A stretch of 64,000 nucleotides of DNA from Duganella sp. OV510. Lineage in GTDB: Bacteria; Pseudomonadota; Gammaproteobacteria; Burkholderiales; Burkholderiaceae_D. Below the pieces are notes generated by a model that had not been told where the DNA came from, did no database searches, and saw only the letters and a program-made list of their open reading frames with translations. How positions within the stretch are numbered: position 1 is the first letter of the stretch; each line of letters begins with the position of its first letter. The position numbers were made by a program, and so were the translations under genes. Below, piece by piece: positions 58,749 through 64,000 of the stretch. The DNA lies in contig NZ_FNEQ01000008.1 in assembly GCF_900100205.1 (NCBI RefSeq), positions 62,001-126,000 of the forward strand. Direction: 5' to 3'.

Positions 58749-60682
58749 TGTTGATTGCGATGAAAATCTGGTTGCGGTGCCTGTTGATAGCGCTGCTGGT
58801 AATTGGTACTGCAAACGCGCAGACGAGTGATTCCGCCGCCGGCGCCAGGCAGTTGTGGCAGTTGATCGACTACGTCGCGGTCGACTACGGTGGTGCGGTG
58901 GAAAACGGCAAGGTGGCAAGCACTTCCGAATATGCGGAAATGCTGGACTTCACCGACAACGCCGCCAGGCAGGCCGCAAGCTTGCCGCCGCATGCCTCTC
59001 AGTCGGCGGTGGTGGTGGCGGTTGCCGACCTGCGGGCGGCCGTCATGGCCAAGGCGGATGCGTCCGACGTGAAACGCCTGGCGCATCGGGCCAATGCCTT
59101 GCTGATTGCCGCCTATCCGATTCCGGTAGCGCCGAAAGCGTTGCCGGATCTGGCGCGTGGCGCGGCGCTGTATGCCGCGCAGTGCGCCTCCTGCCACGGT
59201 GTGAGCGGACATGGTGATGGCGCGCTGGCGGCATCGCTGGAGCCCAAGCCGATCGCCTTCTCGGATGCCGAACGCGCGCAGTCGCGCAGCCTGATGGCGC
59301 TGTACCAGGTGGTGTCGCAAGGTGTGGAGGGTACGTCGATGGCCAGCTTCGCCGCGTTGCCGGAAGCCGAGCGCTGGGATCTGGCATTCTTCATCGGCAA
59401 CCTGTCCTTTGATGCTGCAGCCCGCTCACGCGGGGAGAAACTGTGGAAGGATGACCAGGCGCTGCGCGCGCAATTCCCGGATCTGGCCGCAGTCACCACG
59501 CTGACGCAGGAAGCCATCGCCGCGAAAATCGGTATGGAAAAGGCGCGTGATCTGACTGCCTACCTGCGCAGCCAACCCGCGCAGGCCGAAGCAAGCAAAG
59601 CAAACGGCCTGGCGCTGTCGCGTACGCGCCTGGCGGAAAGCCTGACCGCCCTGCATGCGGGCGACCGCGCCGCAGCGACCACACTGGGCTTGTCCGCTTA
59701 TCTGGACGGCTTCGAGCCTATCGAGCCGGTAGTCGGCGCCCGTAACAAGTCGCTGCTCGTTGCCGTCGAAAGCGCCATGCTGGCGTATCGTTCGGCAGTC
59801 GGCAATGGCGATGTCGCCCAAGCTGACGCCGTCGGCAAGGAGCTCATGCAGCTCTTCACATTGGTCGAGGCCGAACTGGGTGATGCCAAGGCTGACCCGA
59901 TGACCACCTTTGTCGGCGCGCTGACCATCCTGCTGCGCGAAGGCGTTGAGGCGCTGCTGATCGTGATTGGTATCATCGCCTTCCTGCGCAAGGCGCAGCG
60001 CAAGGACGTGATGGTCTATGTCCACGCCGGATGGGCGGGCGCGCTGGCGGCCGGTGTGCTGACCTGGGTGGTGGCGACCTACCTTGTGACGATTAGTGGC
60101 GCCAGCCGTGAAGTCAGCGAAGGCGTGGGTTCGGTGTTTGCCGCGCTGGTCTTGTTGAGTGTCGGCCTGTGGATGCACCAGAAGAGTAGCGCCGGCCGCT
60201 GGCAAGAATACCTGAGCGAGAAGCTGTCGGCGGCGATGAGCCGCAAGACCGCATGGAGCTTGTTCGCGCTGTCCTTCATCGCCGTGTACCGCGAAGTGTT
60301 CGAGACGGTGCTGTTCTACTCCGCGCTGGCAGCGGATGGCAACGGCAGCGCTCTGCTGGGCGGTTTTGCCGCAGCGGTGGTGTTGTTGGCGATCATCGGC
60401 TGGGTGCTGCTGCGCTCCAGCGCGCGTATGCCGATCGGGAAATTCTTCTCCTGGACCTCTGGCTTTGTTGCTGTGCTGGCGGTGATCCTGATGGGCAAAG
60501 GCGTGGCGGCCTTGCAGGAAGCCGGCTGGGTCGGCGTCACGCCGGTCAGCTTCCCACGCATCGACATCCTGGGCGTGCTGCCGACCGCCGAAACGCTGGG
60601 CACGCAAGGCTTGGTGCTGCTGATTTTGCTGGCCGGCTTTAGCTTCAACCGCTTCGCTGCACCGCGCCGCGTGAAGACTTAA
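58748..60682 (+). CDS. Cytochrome c-FTR1 fusion iron permease
   Basis: 644-residue protein: signal peptide (about 1-25, GTANAQ), helical region, a cytochrome c domain with CASCH (about residue 145) and a later Met-rich segment, a linker to about 370, then an FTR1 permease of about seven helices. The iron-transport motifs appear as LREGVEALL and YREVFE. Family members (EfeU/FTR1) import oxidised ferrous iron; the haem domain may do the oxidation. ATG 58748 is used; GTG 58733 and ATG 58760 are alternatives. A Fur-like box overlaps the start. Confidence 0.88.
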   Translation: MLIAMKIWLRCLLIALLVIGTANAQTSDSAAGARQLWQLIDYVAVDYGGAVENGKVASTSEYAEMLDFTDNAARQAASLPPHASQSAVVVAVADLRAAVMAKADASDVKRLAHRANALLIAAYPIPVAPKALPDLARGAALYAAQCASCHGVSGHGDGALAASLEPKPIAFSDAERAQSRSLMALYQVVSQGVEGTSMASFAALPEAERWDLAFFIGNLSFDAAARSRGEKLWKDDQALRAQFPDLAAVTTLTQEAIAAKIGMEKARDLTAYLRSQPAQAEASKANGLALSRTRLAESLTALHAGDRAAATTLGLSAYLDGFEPIEPVVGARNKSLLVAVESAMLAYRSAVGNGDVAQADAVGKELMQLFTLVEAELGDAKADPMTTFVGALTILLREGVEALLIVIGIIAFLRKAQRKDVMVYVHAGWAGALAAGVLTWVVATYLVTISGASREVSEGVGSVFAALVLLSVGLWMHQKSSAGRWQEYLSEKLSAAMSRKTAWSLFALSFIAVYREVFETVLFYSALAADGNGSALLGGFAAAVVLLAIIGWVLLRSSARMPIGKFFSWTSGFVAVLAVILMGKGVAALQEAGWVGVTPVSFPRIDILGVLPTAETLGTQGLVLLILLAGFSFNRFAAPRRVKT

Positions 60683-63405
60683 TTTTCCAGCAGGGCGCGG
60701 AAGGCGTCCGCCGCGAGCGGCTTGCTGAAGTGGTAGCCCTGCATCTCGTCGCAGTCCTGCTCGCGCAGGAACTCCAGCTGCTCCATGGTTTCCACGCCCT
60801 CGGCGATGGTGGTCAAGCCCAGGCTGCGCGCCATGTTGATGATGGCGCTGACGATGGCCTTGTCCTCGGCGTCGGTGCTGATGTCGCGCACGAAGGACTG
60901 GTCGATCTTCAGCTTGTAGACCTTGAACTTCTTCAGGTGGCTCAGCGACGAAAAGCCGGTGCCAAAATCGTCGATCGACATGCGGATGCCGCGGTCGTGC
61001 AGCTGGTTCATGGTGGCGATGGCGCCTTGCGGGTCCTGCACCGCCACGCCTTCTGTCAGCTCCAGTTCCAGGTATTCGGGCGGCAGGCCTTCTTCGTACA
61101 GGATCTGCGCCACGTGCGAGGGCAGGTCGGCGGTGCGGAACTGGATCGCTGACAGGTTCACCGCCATGACCAGCGGCGGCAGGCCGGCATCCAGCCAGTC
61201 GCGCGCCTGGCGCACCGCCTGGCGCAGCACCCAGTCGCCAATCGGGATAATGAGGCCGCTTTCCTCGGCCGCCGGAATGAATTCGGCTGGCGATACCGCG
61301 CCCAGCTCCGGTGTGGTCCAGCGCAGCAGTGCTTCTGCGCCGATGATGCGACCGGTTTTCAAGGACACCTGCGGCTGGTACACCACGTGCATCTGTTCGC
61401 GCTCCAGTGCATAGCGCAGCGCGTTCACTACTTGCAGGTGGCGCGCGGCGCGCTGCTGCATGGCGGCGGTGAAGAAGCGGAAGTCGTGGCGGCCGGCGCG
61501 TTTTACCTGGTACATGGCGGCGTCCGCCCGTTGCAGCAGGGTTTCCACATCCATGCCATCTTCCGGATACATGGCTATGCCTATCGAGGCCGATACCTTC
61601 AGATCGTGCAGGCCCACGGTGTAGGACTTGCCGGTCATGTCCAGCAGCTTGCGGGCGACGTCGCTGGCTTCGCTGCTGCCAACATTGCGCAGCACGAAGA
61701 TGAATTCATCGCCGCCCAGACGCGCCACCAGGTCGCCGTCGCGCAGGCAGCTGGTCAGGCGCAGCGCCAGTTCGGACAGCAGCGAGTCGCCCACCGTGTG
61801 GCCCAGCGAGTCGTTGATGTCCTTGAAGTGGTCCAGGTCCAGCATCATCAGCGCCATCGGCGTGCGGCTGGTGCGGGCCTGCTCCAGCAGATGCCGCGCG
61901 CGCTCATGCAATTGCGAGCGGTTCGGCAGGCCGGTTAGCACGTCGTAATGCGCCAGGTAGTGCACGCGCTGGTCGGCTTGCTGGCGCACTGTTTCGCGGT
62001 CGAAGTTTTTCAGCGCAAACTCGATATCCAGCGTCATTTCCAGCAGCAGCTCGCGGACGTCGTGATCGAAGGCGTTGAGGGTGCTGGAGTAGGGCGCGAA
62101 GAAGCCGATGATCTCGCCGTCGCGGCGCAGCGGGATCGCCGCCGACGACGCCCAGCCATAGCGCGTGCCATGTGCGTGCCAGTAGGCCGTCTCCGGCGCG
62201 TGCTGATAATCCTGGCACCAGTACGGCTGGCCGCTGTGGTAGGACAGGCCAATCGGCCCGCGCCCCTCTGGCGTGCCTGGATCAAGCGATACCTCCAGCT
62301 GGTCGAGATACTCGATGCCGCCGCCAAACGAGGCAGCCACGTTGATGCGGCCATGCTCCTTGTCGATCAGGCCGATCCATGCCATCGCCATGCCGCCGTG
62401 GCTGACCACGTCGCGGCAGATGCGCTCAAACAGTTCGGCCTCGCTGTGGCTGCGCACGATGGCCTGATTGCACTGGCTGAGCGCCGAGTAGAGGCGGCTG
62501 ATGCGCTGGATGCGTTCCAGCGCCTCGCTGCGTTCCGCATCCAGTCGCGTCAGCCCCTGCTGCGTGTGGGCCAGCCAGCCCCACACACTGTCGCGCGCTG
62601 TTTCGGGCACGCTCAGCGGCGTGGTGAAGTCGCCGCGCCCCAGTTTCTCCATGTCGGCGCGCAGCTGGTCGACCGAGCAGCCAAGCGCCGCGTCCAGCCG
62701 GCGCTTGGCGCGCCACACCAGCAGCACCAGCACGATGGCGCTGAACATGAAGGCGAAGCGGGCCAGGTTGGCGTCAAGCGCGGTTTCCTCGACCAGCAGC
62801 CGCGTGCGGCGGTCGACGCTGTCGTTGACGGCGCCGATCGGGCGCATGATGTCGGCCTTGGTGCGGTGGTACGCAGCGTCGTGCAGCATGGCGGTGGCGC
62901 CGGCCACGTCGCCCTGCGCGCGCAAATCCATGGCGGATGTCTCCAGGCCCACCAGCTTGTCCGACTCGTTTTTGGCGCTGGCCAGCAGCGCCAGCTCCTC
63001 CGGCGAGAAGTGCGCCTCGCGCATCAGTTCCATCAGCGGCGTGGTGATCTCGCCGCCGCGCGGCCGCTGGCCATTGGCCAGGACCAGGTCCCAGTAGACG
63101 TTTTCGTAATTGCGCGGGCGCGCGGCGCGGCCTTCGCGGATGTCGACGATTTCCTGGTAGTTCTTGCGGTAGCGCGGGTCGCCGGTGGCCACAAAGGTGC
63201 GCGCCATGCGCGTCAGGTCGTCGGAGGACTGGCGCAATTCCTCCACCAGGTTGTGCGAGGCGTAGCGCAGCTCATTGGCCTGGTCGATGCGTTTTTCAGT
63301 CCACACGTAGAACATGAACGCCGCCGCCACCAGCAGCAGCGTGCCACAGCAGGCCCACAGATAGCTGATAAATTGAGGTTGGGACGGCGGTACGGGCGAC
63401 TTCAT
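60679..63405 (-). CDS. Membrane GAF-GGDEF-EAL c-di-GMP protein
   Basis: 908-residue inner-membrane protein. Helix 1 (about 14-36), a periplasmic helical sensor (about 37-215), helix 2 (about 217-235), a HAMP-like segment, a GAF domain (about 320-460), GGDEF (about 475-640; LGGDEFIFVL near 567) and EAL (about 665-905; AEALLRW near 690, DDFGTGFSSL). Both active-site signatures are intact. ATG 63405 begins a short cytoplasmic tail before helix 1; the frame is open further upstream, but that part lies in the thrC promoter. The stop overlaps the stop of the FTR1 gene. Confidence 0.92.
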   Translation of the reverse strand: MKSPVPPSQPQFISYLWACCGTLLLVAAAFMFYVWTEKRIDQANELRYASHNLVEELRQSSDDLTRMARTFVATGDPRYRKNYQEIVDIREGRAARPRNYENVYWDLVLANGQRPRGGEITTPLMELMREAHFSPEELALLASAKNESDKLVGLETSAMDLRAQGDVAGATAMLHDAAYHRTKADIMRPIGAVNDSVDRRTRLLVEETALDANLARFAFMFSAIVLVLLVWRAKRRLDAALGCSVDQLRADMEKLGRGDFTTPLSVPETARDSVWGWLAHTQQGLTRLDAERSEALERIQRISRLYSALSQCNQAIVRSHSEAELFERICRDVVSHGGMAMAWIGLIDKEHGRINVAASFGGGIEYLDQLEVSLDPGTPEGRGPIGLSYHSGQPYWCQDYQHAPETAYWHAHGTRYGWASSAAIPLRRDGEIIGFFAPYSSTLNAFDHDVRELLLEMTLDIEFALKNFDRETVRQQADQRVHYLAHYDVLTGLPNRSQLHERARHLLEQARTSRTPMALMMLDLDHFKDINDSLGHTVGDSLLSELALRLTSCLRDGDLVARLGGDEFIFVLRNVGSSEASDVARKLLDMTGKSYTVGLHDLKVSASIGIAMYPEDGMDVETLLQRADAAMYQVKRAGRHDFRFFTAAMQQRAARHLQVVNALRYALEREQMHVVYQPQVSLKTGRIIGAEALLRWTTPELGAVSPAEFIPAAEESGLIIPIGDWVLRQAVRQARDWLDAGLPPLVMAVNLSAIQFRTADLPSHVAQILYEEGLPPEYLELELTEGVAVQDPQGAIATMNQLHDRGIRMSIDDFGTGFSSLSHLKKFKVYKLKIDQSFVRDISTDAEDKAIVSAIINMARSLGLTTIAEGVETMEQLEFLREQDCDEMQGYHFSKPLAADAFRALLEN

Positions 63406-63492
63406 GATATTCAACGGCGATACTCTGAAGTTTGACAGTATAGGGCATGACCATAAAACAACGTGAATTTCACGGTATCGCCCGAGGCGCAC

Positions 63493-63498
63493 TATAAT
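63493..63498 (+). promoter_or_regulatory. -10 box of the thrC promoter
   Basis: A perfect TATAAT 51 bases before the thrC start codon. The -35 region is weak (TTCACG at 18 bases), so the assignment is tentative. Confidence 0.45.
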
Positions 63499-63548
63499 AA
63501 CCCCTCGCCTTTGAACCGTCCTGCAGCTCAACTGGAATTTTCTCATTT

Positions 63549-64000
63549 ATGCAATACGTGTCTACTCGCGCCGCGTCGTCGGCCGCCGCCTCGTCTTCCC
63601 AACAATTTTCTGACATTCTGCTGGGTGGCCTTGCCACTGACGGCGGCCTGTTCCTGCCTGCGACGTATCCGCAAGTGACCGGCGCTGAGCTGGACGTGTG
63701 GCGCCAGTTGTCCTACGCCGACCTGGCATTTGAGATCCTGAAGAAGTTCGCGACCGACATTCCGGAAGCCGACCTGCGCGCGCTGACCGCCAAGACCTAT
63801 ACCAAGGAAGTGTATAAAAACGTCCGCCAGGGCGAGAAAGCCACCCAGATTACGCCGCTGCGCGTGCTCGAAGAGCGTGAGGACGGCACCAGGCTGGTAT
63901 TGCAGGCGCTGTCCAACGGTCCGACGCTGGCGTTCAAGGACATGGCCATGCAATTGCTCGGCAACCTGTTCGAATACGCGCTGGCCAAGCAGGGCGCGGA
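63549..64000 (+). CDS. thrC: Threonine synthase (3' partial)
   Basis: The first 150 residues of a PLP enzyme that forms threonine from O-phosphohomoserine. The N terminus MQYVSTRA, the loop LLGGLATDGGLFLP and the PLP segment SNGPTLAFKDMAMQLLG with Lys130 identify it. The gene runs off the right edge of the window. In many betaproteobacteria hom lies directly upstream of thrC, but here a GGDEF-EAL gene is divergent, so thrC has its own promoter. Confidence 0.93.
   Translation, partial: MQYVSTRAASSAAASSSQQFSDILLGGLATDGGLFLPATYPQVTGAELDVWRQLSYADLAFEILKKFATDIPEADLRALTAKTYTKEVYKNVRQGEKATQITPLRVLEEREDGTRLVLQALSNGPTLAFKDMAMQLLGNLFEYALAKQGA

Noticed and set aside
61948..63435. Plus-strand open frame antisense to the GAF-GGDEF-EAL gene
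   Set aside because: Shadow of an enzyme with intact motifs on the other strand.
1..64000. tRNA, rRNA, insertion sequence, prophage or CRISPR loci
   Set aside because: None recognised by reading; short RNAs could be missed without a covariance-model search.

Overview
The window looks like a chromosomal segment of a GC-rich betaproteobacterium, most likely Oxalobacteraceae (Massilia/Duganella/Janthinobacterium-like). This is inferred from protein content and style: many TonB receptors, GGDEF/EAL proteins, a PEP-CTERM protein, a DUF29 protein and a UvrD-DUF5710 helicase. It was not tested by any search. About 55 protein genes are densely packed. I see no rRNA, tRNA, CRISPR array, insertion sequence or prophage.

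Layout. 1-4.6 kb: lipid A aminoarabinose genes (arnT-like, a UDP-4-keto-pentose/UDP-xylose synthase) followed by an OmpR-type two-component pair. 5-10.5 kb: a TonB receptor with a Gly/Pro tail coupled to a GNAT gene, an OsmC-like protein, a PilZ protein, a short RecQ helicase and a phytase-like lipoprotein. 10.5-14.7 kb: a zinc module with a ZigA-type GTPase, a Zur-like regulator, a small CxxC protein and a ZnuD-like receptor; two matching operator-like palindromes lie between zur and zigA. 14.7-18.6 kb: a sulfonate-type ABC transporter and flavohaemoglobin. 18.6-30 kb: a siderophore-type receptor with a Fur-like box, a 60-bp hairpin, a Crp-like regulator, a SulP transporter, a DUF3142 operon, catalase and a ClC transporter. 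30-38.5 kb: an OmpA-type lipoprotein, a UvrD-like helicase with an eroded Walker A motif, a LacI regulator, an Hsp70/exonuclease pair, a Sel1-repeat protein and an LpxO-like hydroxylase. 38.7-41.2 kb: an orphan Flp pilin and a lower-GC islet of small hypothetical genes. 41.2-46.2 kb: two c-di-GMP enzymes, one coupled to a cupredoxin-like gene. 46.3-54.4 kb: a DUF5694 protein, two coupled secreted peptidases, an ammonium transporter behind a sigma-54-type promoter and a PEP-CTERM protein. 54.4-64 kb: an XRE-cupin regulator divergent from a threonine/serine catabolic operon (kbl, tdh, sdaA), a cytochrome c-FTR1 iron permease, a third GGDEF-EAL protein and the start of thrC.

Themes that tie genes together are metal supply (zinc module; Fur-like boxes before both the siderophore receptor and the FTR1 permease), c-di-GMP signalling (three turnover enzymes plus PilZ), envelope modification (Arn, LpxO-like) and amino-acid/nitrogen use (threonine to glycine, serine to pyruvate, ammonium uptake). 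I found no clear-cut new defence or mobile system. The least explained items are the cupredoxin/c-di-GMP pair, the Hsp70/exonuclease pair, the degenerate-P-loop helicase and the low-GC islet.
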